A stretch of DNA of 64,000 bases. Source: Hymenobacter monticola. GTDB taxonomy: Bacteria > Bacteroidota > Bacteroidia > Cytophagales > Hymenobacteraceae. The position numbers were made by a program, and so were the translations under genes. The notes beneath the pieces were generated by a model. That model was not told where the DNA came from and ran no database searches. It saw only the letters and a program-made list of their open reading frames with translations. The stretch covers positions 682,001 through 746,000 of the forward strand of contig NZ_CP094534.1 in assembly GCF_022811645.1 (NCBI RefSeq). Direction: 5' to 3'. Of this stretch, positions 17,526 to 26,212 are shown piece after piece; the first letter of the stretch is position 1, and every line of letters starts with the position of its first letter.

Positions 17526-18467
17526 TTATTCTATCACCAACCGTTTCGCGATGGTGCCTGAACCCATGCTTAAGCGCAAAGTGTAAATGCCGGTTTTGAG
17601 ATGGCTGGTGTCAACCTGGCCTTTGGCACCGTTGACCGTAGCTGGCAGGACCTGGCGCCCCACTTCCTGGCCCAGCGCGTTAAACAATGCGGCCACAACG
17701 GGCCGGATGGCTAGTTCGGCCGGAATGGCAATGTTCACCACTCCGTGGGCCGGGTTCGGATAGAGGCTAACCAAGGCCGCTTCGCGCGTTTCACGGGCGG
17801 CCAGGCCGGTCCGGCTGATGACAAACTGGGTATTGGGCCGGTTGCCGGCAAAGCGCACCGTGGGAATGGCCGAACTGTTCACCTGTGTGGCGTGAATGCC
17901 GGTAGTGCCCACGGCCGTGTACTGCCAGCTGATGTCGGCGGTGGGGGTGCCGTTGCGGTACCAGTCGACCAGCACTTCCACGTTGCTGGTGCCATTCCAG
18001 GCAAACGGCGTGCTGAGGGTGAACGTTTTGTAGCCCACACCGGTGGGCAACGACAGCGTGTTGTTGCTATACACGGCGGTAGCACCTGCCACTTCGGTAG
18101 CCCAGTCCACGGGGTTAGGAGCCAGGAGCGTAGCCGAAGTACTTTTCATGTACACATTGAGCTGCGAATCGGCACTGGTCAGCTCGCCGGTGCCGCCCTT
18201 CAACCAGGCAATGCTCACGATATTGCCGGCCACCGCGCCCGCCGCCGCCAGTTCAGCTGCGGAGAAGATGGACACCGTACGGGCGTATTTGTTGGTGGTA
18301 GTGCTGGTACTCAGCAAGACATTGGTGGAAGACGCCGATGTGCCAGTGCCAACCGTGGCAGTGACCGTGACCGGAGCCTGCGCCCGCGCCGCGGACATGC
18401 CGGCCACCAACAGCAGCCCCAAGCTGGCCCGCTTCAGATTTTGGAAAAGGGTAACGAGTGCATTCAT
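17526..18467 (-). CDS. Secreted T9SS cargo protein
   Basis: 313 aa. The signal peptide (LGLLLVAGMSAARAQ) is followed by a Thr/Ser/Ala-rich beta domain of about 200 residues and a type A T9SS sorting domain. That domain shows VSLYPNPAHGVVNIAI, ALGQEVGRQVLPATV, LKTGIYTLRLSMG and the final KRLVIE. It should be exported by the type IX system and attached to the cell surface or released. The central domain has no motif I can assign to an enzyme. It is transcribed alone. Confidence 0.85.
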   Translation of the reverse strand: MNALVTLFQNLKRASLGLLLVAGMSAARAQAPVTVTATVGTGTSASSTNVLLSTSTTTNKYARTVSIFSAAELAAAGAVAGNIVSIAWLKGGTGELTSADSQLNVYMKSTSATLLAPNPVDWATEVAGATAVYSNNTLSLPTGVGYKTFTLSTPFAWNGTSNVEVLVDWYRNGTPTADISWQYTAVGTTGIHATQVNSSAIPTVRFAGNRPNTQFVISRTGLAARETREAALVSLYPNPAHGVVNIAIPAELAIRPVVAALFNALGQEVGRQVLPATVNGAKGQVDTSHLKTGIYTLRLSMGSGTIAKRLVIE

Positions 18468-18575
18468 AGCGTTATGGCTTTATGAAGAAAGCATGAAAAA
18501 GTACGTCAATGTAGTCATTTAAAATTGCTTACTTATTGAATGGCAATACTTAGCTTTTTCGCCTAGTACATGCCG

Positions 18576-18619
18576 CAAACAAAAAAGCGGCTCCCGTGGG
18601 AACCGCTTTTTTTGTTTGC
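18576..18619 (-). terminator. Terminator after asnS
   Basis: CAAACAAAAAAGCGGCTCCC / GGGAACCGCTTTTTTTGTTTG hairpin 19 bases past the asnS stop, with a run of Ts on the minus strand. Confidence 0.85.
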
Positions 18620-18637
18620 ATACTTGTCGGACCGGCT

Positions 18638-20032
18638 TTAAAACGCCGCGTTCTTGGGGTAGCGCGGGAAGGGAATGACGTCGCGGATGTTGCCCATGCC
18701 CGTCACGAACAGCACGAGGCGCTCGAAGCCCAGGCCGAAGCCGGCGTGCGGGGCGCTGCCGAAGCGGCGGGTGTCGAGGTACCAGTCCAGGTCCTCGGTG
18801 GGCACGTGCATCTCGGCCATGCGGGTGGTGAGCTTGGTGTAATCTTCCTCGCGCTGCGAGCCGCCGATGATTTCGCCGATGCCGGGAAACAGCACGTCCA
18901 TGGCGCGCACGGTGCGGCCGTCGTCGTCCAGCTTCATGTAGAAGGCCTTGATTTCCTTGGGGTAGTTGGTGAGGATGACGGGCTTCTTGAAGTGCTTCTC
19001 CACCAGGTACCGCTCGTGCTCACTCTGCAGGTCGGTGCCCCAGTCCACGGGGAATTCAAACTTCTGCTTGGCGGCTTTCAGGATATCGATGGCCTCGGTG
19101 TAGGTGAGGCGCTGGAAGGCGTTGTCGACCACGAAGTTCAGGCGGCCCAGCAGCTCCTTGTCGTACTGGTCGTTGAGGAACTGCAGGTCGTCGGCGCAAT
19201 TGGCCAGCGCGTACTTCACCAGGCTCCGGAGGAAGTCCTCGGCCAGGTCCATGTTTTCTTCGAGCTCGTTGAAGGCCACTTCGGGCTCAATCATCCAGAA
19301 CTCGGCCAGGTGGCGGGCGGTGTTGGAGTTTTCAGCCCGGAAGGTGGGGCCGAAGGTGTAGATGCTGCCCAGCGCCATGGCCGCCAGCTCGCCTTCGAGC
19401 TGGCCCGAAACGGTGAGGTTGGTTTGCTTACCGAAGAAATCCTGGGTGAAGTCCACCGAGCCATCGGCGGTGCGGGGCGGGTGCTCGGGAGGCAGCGTGG
19501 TCACGCGGAACATCTGGCCGGCGCCCTCGGCGTCGGAGCCCGTGATGATGGGCGTGTGCACGTAGTAGAACCCGTGGCGGTTGAAATAATCGTGAATGGC
19601 AAAGGCCAGCGCGTGCCGAATGCGCAGCACCGCCCCGAAGGTGTTGGTGCGCGGGCGCAGATGGGCGATGTCGCGCAGGTGCTCCAGCGAGGTGGCTTTC
19701 TTTTGCAGCGGGTAGGCTTCGGCATCGGCGGCGCCCAGCACGATGATTTCGGTGGCTTGGATTTCCACCGCCTGGCCCTTGCCCTGCGAGGCCACCAGCG
19801 TACCCCGAATGGCCACGGCGGCGCCGTTGCTCACGTCTTTGAGGCTTTCCTCGGGGAAATTTTCGGCGGCGGCCACGGCCTGAATGGTGTGGAGGGTGGA
19901 GCCGTCGTTCACGATGATGAACTGCACGTACTTGTTGCCGCGGCGGGAGCGAACCCAGCCTTTGACGAGGACTTCGCGGTCGAGCTCCTGGCTGGCCAGA
20001 AGCTCTTTGACGGTGGACCGTTTGAGGGACAT
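18638..20032 (-). CDS. asnS: Asparaginyl-tRNA synthetase
   Basis: Class IIb synthetase charging tRNA-Asn. The N-terminal OB fold (residues ~15-110, [19 protein letters not shown]) binds the anticodon. The catalytic domain has motif 2 ([20 protein letters not shown]) and motif 3 ([20 protein letters not shown]), and the protein ends [12 protein letters not shown] as in other AsnRS. The family length (464 aa) is normal. [12 protein letters not shown] distinguishes AsnRS from AspRS. The gene is monocistronic, with a candidate -7 box 29 bases upstream. Confidence 0.96.
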   Translation of the reverse strand: MSLKRSTVKELLASQELDREVLVKGWVRSRRGNKYVQFIIVNDGSTLHTIQAVAAAENFPEESLKDVSNGAAVAIRGTLVASQGKGQAVEIQATEIIVLGAADAEAYPLQKKATSLEHLRDIAHLRPRTNTFGAVLRIRHALAFAIHDYFNRHGFYYVHTPIITGSDAEGAGQMFRVTTLPPEHPPRTADGSVDFTQDFFGKQTNLTVSGQLEGELAAMALGSIYTFGPTFRAENSNTARHLAEFWMIEPEVAFNELEENMDLAEDFLRSLVKYALANCADDLQFLNDQYDKELLGRLNFVVDNAFQRLTYTEAIDILKAAKQKFEFPVDWGTDLQSEHERYLVEKHFKKPVILTNYPKEIKAFYMKLDDDGRTVRAMDVLFPGIGEIIGGSQREEDYTKLTTRMAEMHVPTEDLDWYLDTRRFGSAPHAGFGLGFERLVLFVTGMGNIRDVIPFPRYPKNAAF

Positions 20033-20061
20033 AACTTGCGGGGGAGCGGATTGTAAGAGGG

Positions 20062-20069
20062 CAAAGGTA
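20062..20069 (-). promoter_or_regulatory. Candidate -7 box for asnS
   Basis: TACCTTTG on the minus strand fits TANNTTTG and leaves a leader of about 20-25 bases before the asnS ATG. Confidence 0.5.
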
Positions 20070-20082
20070 GGGCAGTGAACGT

Positions 20083-20157
20083 GTACCCCGAAGCTCCTGC
20101 TTCGGCCCGGACGAACGATGGACGTTCTGCCAATCCGAAGCAGGAGCTTCGGGGTAC
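20083..20157. repeat. Family F inverted repeat (GTACCCCGAAGCTCC type)
   Basis: Perfect 23-base arms at 20083-20105 and 20135-20157, with a smaller GAACG...CGTTC hairpin inside, lie between the divergent promoters of asnS and rpoN. This is the only palindrome in the window not near a gene end. Confidence 0.8.
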
Positions 20158-20246
20158 TCGAACTGTGCGGCGCTTGCCAACTAACTTTTCAGGCCAAGAT
20201 TTAGTAAAATTGACCTCCGCTTCCGCCTTTCCGTACTTTCGTTACT

Positions 20247-21836
20247 ATGCAACGCCTCGACCTCAAACAGCTCCTTTCCCAAAAGCTCAGCCCGCAGCAG
20301 ATTCAGTTCATCAAGCTGCTGCAAATCCCGACGGCGGAGCTGGAGACGCGCATCAAAGAGGAGATGGAGGTGAACCCGGCCCTGGAAGAAGACGAATCTG
20401 ACGACGCCGAGGAGCTGGACCGCGACGATGACGACAGCGACGACTCGGACGACCCCGACGCCAGCCTCGACAACGACGAGAACACGCTGGACGAGGATTT
20501 TGACGACCGCAGCGGCAACGACTCGGAAATGGCCGACGAAATGCCCGAGCCCGACCTGGCGGCCAAGGAAGACCTGGCCTCGACCGACGACGCGCCCGAC
20601 AACACCGACCTCGACCTGAGCGACTACCTCAACGACGACGAAATAGCGGGCTACAAGATGCAGGGCGACGGCCCCGGCGAGGAGGAAGAACGCGACACCC
20701 CGCTAGCCGACACCAGCGCCTCGCTCATCGACTCGCTAATGGACCAGCTGCACTTTGCCGACCTCGACGAGCGGCAGGAGGCCATTGGCCAGCAGCTCAT
20801 TGGCTCCATTGACGGCGACGGTTACATCCGGCGCGACCTAGCGGCCATTGCCAACGACCTGGCTTTTAGCCAGAACCTGGAGGTGACCGTGCCCGAGATT
20901 GAGGCCGTGCTGCGCGTGGTGCAGCAGTTCGACCCGCCCGGCATTGCGGCGCGCGACCTGCCCGAGTGCCTGCTGCTGCAACTGGAGCGCCGCCCGCAGG
21001 ACGACAATACCGTGAATGCCGAGCGTATTCTCACCGAAACCTTTGAGGAGTTCACCAAGAAGCACTACCCGCGCATTCAGCAGCGGCTCGATTTGGAAGA
21101 TGATGAGCTGAAAGAAGCCATCAACGTCATTCTGAAGCTGAACCCCAAGCCGGGCGGCAGCGGCCCCACGGGCCTGGGCAAGACGCAGTACCTGATGCCG
21201 GACTTCATCCTGACGAACGACAACGGCGTGCTGAACCTGACCCTGAACGCCCGCAACGCCCCTGAGCTGCGCGTGAGCCCGGCCTACACCGAGATGTTCC
21301 GGACCTACGACAAGGCCGCCAAGAAGGACGCCAAGATGAAGGAGGCCGTGACCTTCGTGAAGCAGAAACTAGACTCGGCCAAGTGGTTTATCGACGCCAT
21401 CCGGCAGCGGCAAAACACGCTGCTGCGCACCATGAACGCCATTGTGGAGCTGCAGCGGGAGTTCTTTGTGGAAGGCGACGAGAGCAAGCTCAAGCCGATG
21501 ATTCTGAAAGACATTGCCCAGATGATAGGCATGGACATCTCGACGGTGAGCCGGGTGGCCAACTCCAAGTCGGTGCAAACCGAGTTCGGCATCTACCCGC
21601 TGAAGTACTTCTTCTCCGAAGGCATTGCCACCGACTCGGGCGAGGACGCCAGCAGCCGCGAGGTGAAAAGCATCCTCAAAGACCTCATCGGCAAGGAAAG
21701 CAAGGAACGGCCTCTCAGCGACGATAAGCTGGAAAAGATGCTCAACGCCCGCGGCTACAACATCGCGCGCCGCACCGTGGCCAAGTACCGCGAGCAGCTC
21801 AACATTCCGGTGGCCCGGCTGCGTAAGGAGCTGTAA
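20247..21836 (+). CDS. rpoN: RNA polymerase sigma-54 factor
   Basis: Sigma-54 directs polymerase to -24/-12 promoters and needs enhancer-binding ATPases. The N-terminal activator region is typical (LDLKQLLSQKLSPQQIQFIK, then LETRIKEEMEVNPALEE). Region II is an unusually long Asp/Glu-rich stretch, about residues 48-150. The core-binding domain follows, then a helix-turn-helix (IGMDISTVSRVANSKSVQ) and the RpoN box ARRTVAKYREQL. The 529 aa length is long for the family because of the acidic region. TACTTTCG lies 5 bases before the ATG, so the mRNA may be nearly leaderless. Confidence 0.96.
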   Translation: MQRLDLKQLLSQKLSPQQIQFIKLLQIPTAELETRIKEEMEVNPALEEDESDDAEELDRDDDDSDDSDDPDASLDNDENTLDEDFDDRSGNDSEMADEMPEPDLAAKEDLASTDDAPDNTDLDLSDYLNDDEIAGYKMQGDGPGEEEERDTPLADTSASLIDSLMDQLHFADLDERQEAIGQQLIGSIDGDGYIRRDLAAIANDLAFSQNLEVTVPEIEAVLRVVQQFDPPGIAARDLPECLLLQLERRPQDDNTVNAERILTETFEEFTKKHYPRIQQRLDLEDDELKEAINVILKLNPKPGGSGPTGLGKTQYLMPDFILTNDNGVLNLTLNARNAPELRVSPAYTEMFRTYDKAAKKDAKMKEAVTFVKQKLDSAKWFIDAIRQRQNTLLRTMNAIVELQREFFVEGDESKLKPMILKDIAQMIGMDISTVSRVANSKSVQTEFGIYPLKYFFSEGIATDSGEDASSREVKSILKDLIGKESKERPLSDDKLEKMLNARGYNIARRTVAKYREQLNIPVARLRKEL

Positions 21837-21975
21837 GGCCTCGTTCTGGCGGGCGCCTCCCCCCGTCCCCCTCTCCCCAGGGAGAGGGGGAGCCAGACGC
21901 TGGGAGCATAACCGGTGCCCCCTCTCCCTAGGGAGAGGGGGTCAGGGGGTGAGGCGCCCGCTAGAACGAGGCTCC
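21837..21975. repeat. Family D inverted repeat (GCCTC-CCCCTCTCC type)
   Basis: A roughly 45-base imperfect inverted pair. The left arm begins on the base after the rpoN TAA (CCTCGTTCTGGCGGGCGCC), and CCCCCTCTCCC cores are followed by the inverse arm ending at 21975. A second member lies at 53214-53345. Confidence 0.8.
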
Positions 21976-22013
21976 TTCACCGCCATTAACCCTGCCGTCA
22001 TCATATTTACAGG

Positions 22014-24836
22014 GTGAAAACTGACGCCCTGCCTTCCCCCACCCTGCCCACCGACGTAGCGGAGCTGCAAGAGCTGCTGCTCACCGAGCGCGCGCGCCGC
22101 GAGCTGGCCGAAGCCGAAGCCCAGCGCCTGCACGCCCTGGCGCAGGTGCCGATACTCAACCCCAACCCCTCCCTGCGGCTGGACGCCAGCGGCCAGCTGC
22201 TGTATGCCAACCCCGCCGCCGAGGCCCTGGCCCATGAGCTGAAAAGCAACGGCCCCTCGCGGCTGCGGCCGCAGCTGCTGCACGCCGCCACCCAGGCCCT
22301 GCGCACCGGCGAGGTGGGCCGGCGCGAAGTGGTGGCCAACGGGCAGCACTTCGTGCTGCACGTGGTGCCGCTGCTGGAAGAGCAAACGGCCCTGCTCTAC
22401 CTCACCGACGTGACCGACCAGCGGCAGGCCGAAAAGCGCAACGACGAGCTACGCGAGTTTTATGAAACCGTGCTGGCCCACCTGCCGGCCGTGGTGACGG
22501 TGCTCGACCCCGACCAGCGCTACCGCTACATCAACCCCTACGCCGAGCCCGACCCGGCCGCGCGCCAGGCGCGCATCGGCCGGTCGTTTGCCGACCATGC
22601 GGCCACCGTGGGCCTGCCCGGCGCCGTGGTCACGCGCCGCCGCCGCCTGTTTGAGCGGGCTGTGCAAAGCCGCCAGCTGGTGAGCTGGGAGGAGCGTTGG
22701 CCCGGCCCCGAGGGCGAACCCAACCTGTACTGGCTGTGCTATTACCAGCCCGTGTTTGGGCCCGATGGCGGGCTGCGCGAGGTGCTGTGCTACGGCTTCG
22801 ACATCACGGTGCGGCGGCAGGCCGAGGCCCGCAGCCGGCAGAGCGAAGCCGAGCGCGACGCCCAGCAGGCCTTCACCAACCTGGTGCTCGACCTCAACCC
22901 CAACCTGATTTGGGTGCGCGACGCCGAGGGCCGCACCATTTTTGAGAACGCTGAGATGCGCCGCCAGCGCCAGCACATTGCCGACGTGGGCAAGGCCGTG
23001 TCGATGGAAGCGGCCATGAGCAAGGAGGAAATTCAGCAAGCCATTCTGGCCGACCAGCAGGTGCTCAACACCGGCGAGCCGCTCACCACGCAGTTTTCGA
23101 TGCGTCTGGCCAACGGCGAGACGGTGTGGTACCAAACCGTGCGCTGCCCCCTGGTGCCGGCCGACGGTACCACCCAGGTGCTGGGCGTGAGCACCGACAT
23201 CACGGCCCTGAAGCAGGCCCAGCACGCGGCCGAAGCCGCCGCTACGGCCCGCGAAAACTTCCTGGCCAACATGAGCCACGAAATCCGCACGCCCCTGAAC
23301 GGGGTGCTGGGCATGACCAGCCTACTGGCCAAAACCGGCCTCAACGAGCAGCAGCTCAACTACGCGGCCATCATTCAGCACTCGGGGCGCCACCTGCTGA
23401 ACGTGGTGAACGACGTGCTCGACATGGCCAAAATCACCTCCGGGAAGCTGGAGCTGGAGCAATCGGCTTTCAACCTCTGCGACTCGATGGCACACGCAGG
23501 CCAGCCGCTGGCCATTCAGGCCCAGGAGAAGGGCATTCGGGTGGTGGGCACGCTGCTGCGCGACTCCTGCCCCCACCCCTGGGTGCTGGGCGACTCCTAC
23601 CGCCTCAACCAGGTGCTCATCAACCTGCTTTCCAACGCCATCAAGTTCACGCCCGTGGGCGGCACTATCACGGTGGGCGGCTACTTTGTGAGCGAAACCG
23701 AAGACACCCTCACCACCGAGTTCCGGGTGACGGACACGGGCATCGGCATTGCGCCCGAGAAGCTGGAAACCATTTTTCAGGAGTTTACCCAGGCCTACGC
23801 CGACACCACCCGCCAGTTTGGCGGCACCGGCCTGGGGCTGAGCATCAGCCGGGCCCTGGTGCAGCAAATGGGCGGCAAGCTCACGGTGCAAAGCGAGCTG
23901 GGCAAGGGCAGCTCGTTTTCCTTCATCACCACCCTGCCCAAGGCCAGCCCCGAAGCCCGCGCCGCGGCCCTGGCCCCGCAGGTGCCGGTGCAGGAGGCGG
24001 CCGTGCGCGGCGCCCGCGTGCTGCTGGTGGAAGACAACCCCGTGAACCGCGAAGTGGCTCAGCTGCTGCTCGAAGGCCACGGCGTCATCGTCGACGAAGC
24101 GGCCAGCGGCATCGAGGCCCTGGAGCTGTTTGAGCTGCACCGCTACGACGTGGTGCTCATGGACATTCAGATGCCGGGCATGAACGGGCTGGAAGCCACG
24201 GCCCGCATCCGCGCCCACGCCGAGCCCACCAAGGCGGCCACCCCCATCCTGGCCCTCACGGCCAACGCCTTCCGGGCCGATGCCGAGAAGTACGCCGCCG
24301 CCGGCATGAACGACACGCTGCCCAAGCCCTTCGACGAGGCCGAGCTGCTCAGCAAGCTGGCCTCGCTGATGGCCGGCGGCAGCGCCCTGCCCAAAACCAA
24401 GGCACCCGAGCCGGTAATCGCCGAACCGGAACCCGCGGCTCCTGCACCGCCTGAGCCCGCGCCCGTAGCGGCCCCGCCTACCCCATCGGCGTCCGCCGCC
24501 ACGGCCCCGCTCTACAGCCTGGGCTTGCTGCGCGAAACGGCCCACGGCAGCGTGGCCTTCATGAACCGCATTCTCACCTCCTTCCACACCAACACGCCCG
24601 CCAGCGTGGCGGAGCTACGCACCGCCCTGGCCGCCGCCGACTGGCCCGCCGTGGCCGCCGTGGCCCACCGCCTGCGCCCTTCCCTGAACCTGGTGGGCGC
24701 TGCCCGGGTAGTGCCCCACCTGCAAGTGGTGGAATCGAAAGACGCCCCCGAGGCCGGGCGGCGGGCCGCCACGGAAGGGTTCATCCGGGAGCTAACGGCT
24801 TTGCTGGACGGGCTGCCGGAGCGGGTGACGGCTTGA
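22014..24836 (+). CDS. Hybrid sensor histidine kinase with receiver and Hpt domains
   Basis: 940-aa phosphorelay protein without membrane helices, so a cytoplasmic sensor. In order: N-terminal coiled coil and PAS-like region (~1-135), two further PAS regions (~150-270, ~285-400), HisKA with phospho-His in NFLANMSHEIRTPLNGVLGM (~420), and a HATPase with NQVLINLLSNAIKFTP, DTGIGIAP and GGTGLGLSISRALV. A receiver follows (VLLVEDNPVNREVAQ, phosphoacceptor Asp in VVLMDIQMPGMNG, Lys in LPKPFDEAEL), then a Pro/Ala-rich linker and an Hpt domain (AVAHRLRPSLNLVGA). All relay residues are present. The start is GTG at 22014. No output regulator is adjacent. Confidence 0.93.
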   Translation: MKTDALPSPTLPTDVAELQELLLTERARRELAEAEAQRLHALAQVPILNPNPSLRLDASGQLLYANPAAEALAHELKSNGPSRLRPQLLHAATQALRTGEVGRREVVANGQHFVLHVVPLLEEQTALLYLTDVTDQRQAEKRNDELREFYETVLAHLPAVVTVLDPDQRYRYINPYAEPDPAARQARIGRSFADHAATVGLPGAVVTRRRRLFERAVQSRQLVSWEERWPGPEGEPNLYWLCYYQPVFGPDGGLREVLCYGFDITVRRQAEARSRQSEAERDAQQAFTNLVLDLNPNLIWVRDAEGRTIFENAEMRRQRQHIADVGKAVSMEAAMSKEEIQQAILADQQVLNTGEPLTTQFSMRLANGETVWYQTVRCPLVPADGTTQVLGVSTDITALKQAQHAAEAAATARENFLANMSHEIRTPLNGVLGMTSLLAKTGLNEQQLNYAAIIQHSGRHLLNVVNDVLDMAKITSGKLELEQSAFNLCDSMAHAGQPLAIQAQEKGIRVVGTLLRDSCPHPWVLGDSYRLNQVLINLLSNAIKFTPVGGTITVGGYFVSETEDTLTTEFRVTDTGIGIAPEKLETIFQEFTQAYADTTRQFGGTGLGLSISRALVQQMGGKLTVQSELGKGSSFSFITTLPKASPEARAAALAPQVPVQEAAVRGARVLLVEDNPVNREVAQLLLEGHGVIVDEAASGIEALELFELHRYDVVLMDIQMPGMNGLEATARIRAHAEPTKAATPILALTANAFRADAEKYAAAGMNDTLPKPFDEAELLSKLASLMAGGSALPKTKAPEPVIAEPEPAAPAPPEPAPVAAPPTPSASAATAPLYSLGLLRETAHGSVAFMNRILTSFHTNTPASVAELRTALAAADWPAVAAVAHRLRPSLNLVGAARVVPHLQVVESKDAPEAGRRAATEGFIRELTALLDGLPERVTA

Positions 24837-25546
24837 TGAGAGCGACTGGAGCCAGGGCAGCCGCAGCGGCGCAGGCCCCGTTTTCAAGAAGCCGGTGGCT
24901 GGTCTGGCTAGGCGCAGCTGGCTTGCTGGGCGCTTGCGAAAGCAAGCCCGGGCCGCTGGATGCCGCCGCGCTGCCCGTGCCCACGGGCTCTCCTGCCGGC
25001 TTGTTTGCGGGGGTTGATTCTTTTGCGTACGTCCTCCCAAGGGCCACCGTCACCGGTGGCTGCTATCTGCTGGCGCCCGAGCGGGGCGAACCGTTCGCAA
25101 CCGTGTTTTACCGGCCAGCGGCTGCCCAGGCCTGGCAGGAGGTGGGCAGCTTTCCCAACGTGCAGGCCCTCGACACGGCCAATATTGACGGGCGAGACCG
25201 GGCGGAACTGTTGGTCACCAGCGAGGTGCAGGCCTACGGGACCGGCGGGGGCACGGCTTGCCAGACCCTGACCATTTACCAGTGCGAAGCGACGGCGCGC
25301 AAAGTATTTGAAGCGCCTATTCGCTACGTTGACGAATGGTACGGCCACGACGAGCCCAACAGCCGCCATTACTACGAATCAACGCAAGCCGTTCAGGCCC
25401 GCTACGGGGCGCTTTGGGTGGGCCGGCCCCGCAGCAGCAAGGCCCTGCGCTGCAATGGCTACGACCTCTGCATCGGCTGCACCCCCAAACTAAAACCGGG
25501 CCGCTACGCTCTGCGCCGCGACACCGTGGCCTGGGTTGCTCCCTAG
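24836..25546 (+). CDS. Lipoprotein overlapping the hybrid kinase stop
   Basis: 236 aa. The ATG overlaps the kinase TGA by one base (ATGA type), so the two are translationally coupled. A basic N-terminus and hydrophobic segment end in a lipobox (AAGLLGAC). The mature part contains ALDTANIDGRDRAELLVTSE, reminiscent of FG-GAP/VCBS calcium-binding loops, and CNGYDLCIGCTP near the end with three Cys. No enzyme motif is seen. Coupling suggests a periplasmic partner for the kinase, but that kinase has no visible sensor outside the membrane, so the link is uncertain. Confidence 0.7.
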   Translation: MRATGARAAAAAQAPFSRSRWLVWLGAAGLLGACESKPGPLDAAALPVPTGSPAGLFAGVDSFAYVLPRATVTGGCYLLAPERGEPFATVFYRPAAAQAWQEVGSFPNVQALDTANIDGRDRAELLVTSEVQAYGTGGGTACQTLTIYQCEATARKVFEAPIRYVDEWYGHDEPNSRHYYESTQAVQARYGALWVGRPRSSKALRCNGYDLCIGCTPKLKPGRYALRRDTVAWVAP

Positions 25547-25629
25547 CGGAGCAGAGCCACGGGCCTCCGCCAGCCAGTCGATTCCGGGCAAAGGCCGGGA
25601 AGCAGAAGACGTATTCAGCTGCCGCTGCG

Positions 25630-26077
25630 TCAGGGCTGCACCACCAGCCGCTGGGCAGGGCCCACGCCGGCGCCGTCGGCACCCACCACCCGAACTAGGC
25701 AGGTCTTCGGCGTTGGCGTCGGTGAGGTGCATCAGGCCCTGGGGCAGCAACTCCTTCAGCTTCTCGGGGTGCTGGCGGTAGGTGGGCACCAGCTTCACGG
25801 CGTTGGCGTCCTGGGCAAACACGCGCATGGCGCGCAGCACGTCCTTCTTCGAGCGCGTGAGGGTTTGGCCGGTGGCGCCCTGGCCCTCGCGGGCCACCAC
25901 GCTGCCAGCCAGGGCCTGGGCGGCGGCCTGCAGGTCGGCGCTCAGCTTCTTGAGGGCGGCGTGGGGGCTGGCGGCGGTGGCCGTGGCGGTGTAGTTCAGG
26001 AAGCCCAGAAATGTGGCCCGGCTGCACCGGATGTTGGCAAAATGATTTTCGTAAAGGTCGTGGTAGGGAGCGGCCAT
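25630..26077 (-). pseudogene. Truncated helical protein gene joined to a T9SS tail
   Basis: From ATG 26077 the frame encodes ~128 residues of a plausible helical protein (MAAPYHDLYENHFANIRCSR ... LMHLTDANAEDLP). At about 25697 the coding character stops. The +1 frame then reads LVRVVGADGAGVGPAQRLVV followed by QP and a stop at 25630, which looks like the last strand of a T9SS sorting domain. In the original frame the ORF runs on without coding character into the end of the lipoprotein gene. The simplest reading is a deletion fusing the start of one gene to the end of another. I do not recognise the N-terminal family. Confidence 0.5.
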
Positions 26078-26157
26078 GGGCGGGAATGGGTTGAGGTTAA
26101 AGGATGGCGGGAAGGCAGGGAAAAGAACGGATAATGAGGTAGAAGAGAGAATAAAAA

Positions 26158-26196
26158 AACACGTCATGCTGAGCGTAGCCGAAGCATGACGTGTTT
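26158..26196. repeat. Family A palindrome (GTCATGCTGAGCG type)
   Basis: AAACACGTCATGC ... GCATGACGTGTTT around TGAGCGTAGCCGAA. It lies between a gene remnant and the end of the T9SS cargo gene at 26213, 17 bases past that gene's stop. Confidence 0.8.
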
Positions 26197-26212
26197 TCCT
26201 TTTTATCCCTCC

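Noticed and set aside
21837-21975. CCCCTCTCC-rich region as a CRISPR or tandem array
   Set aside because: Only one inverted pair with no regular spacers. It is a dispersed palindromic element found again at 53214.
25490-25629. Continuation of the minus-strand ORF of the truncated gene into the lipoprotein gene
   Set aside because: Arg/Ser/Pro-rich and antisense to a real gene. Coding character has already been lost at about 25697.
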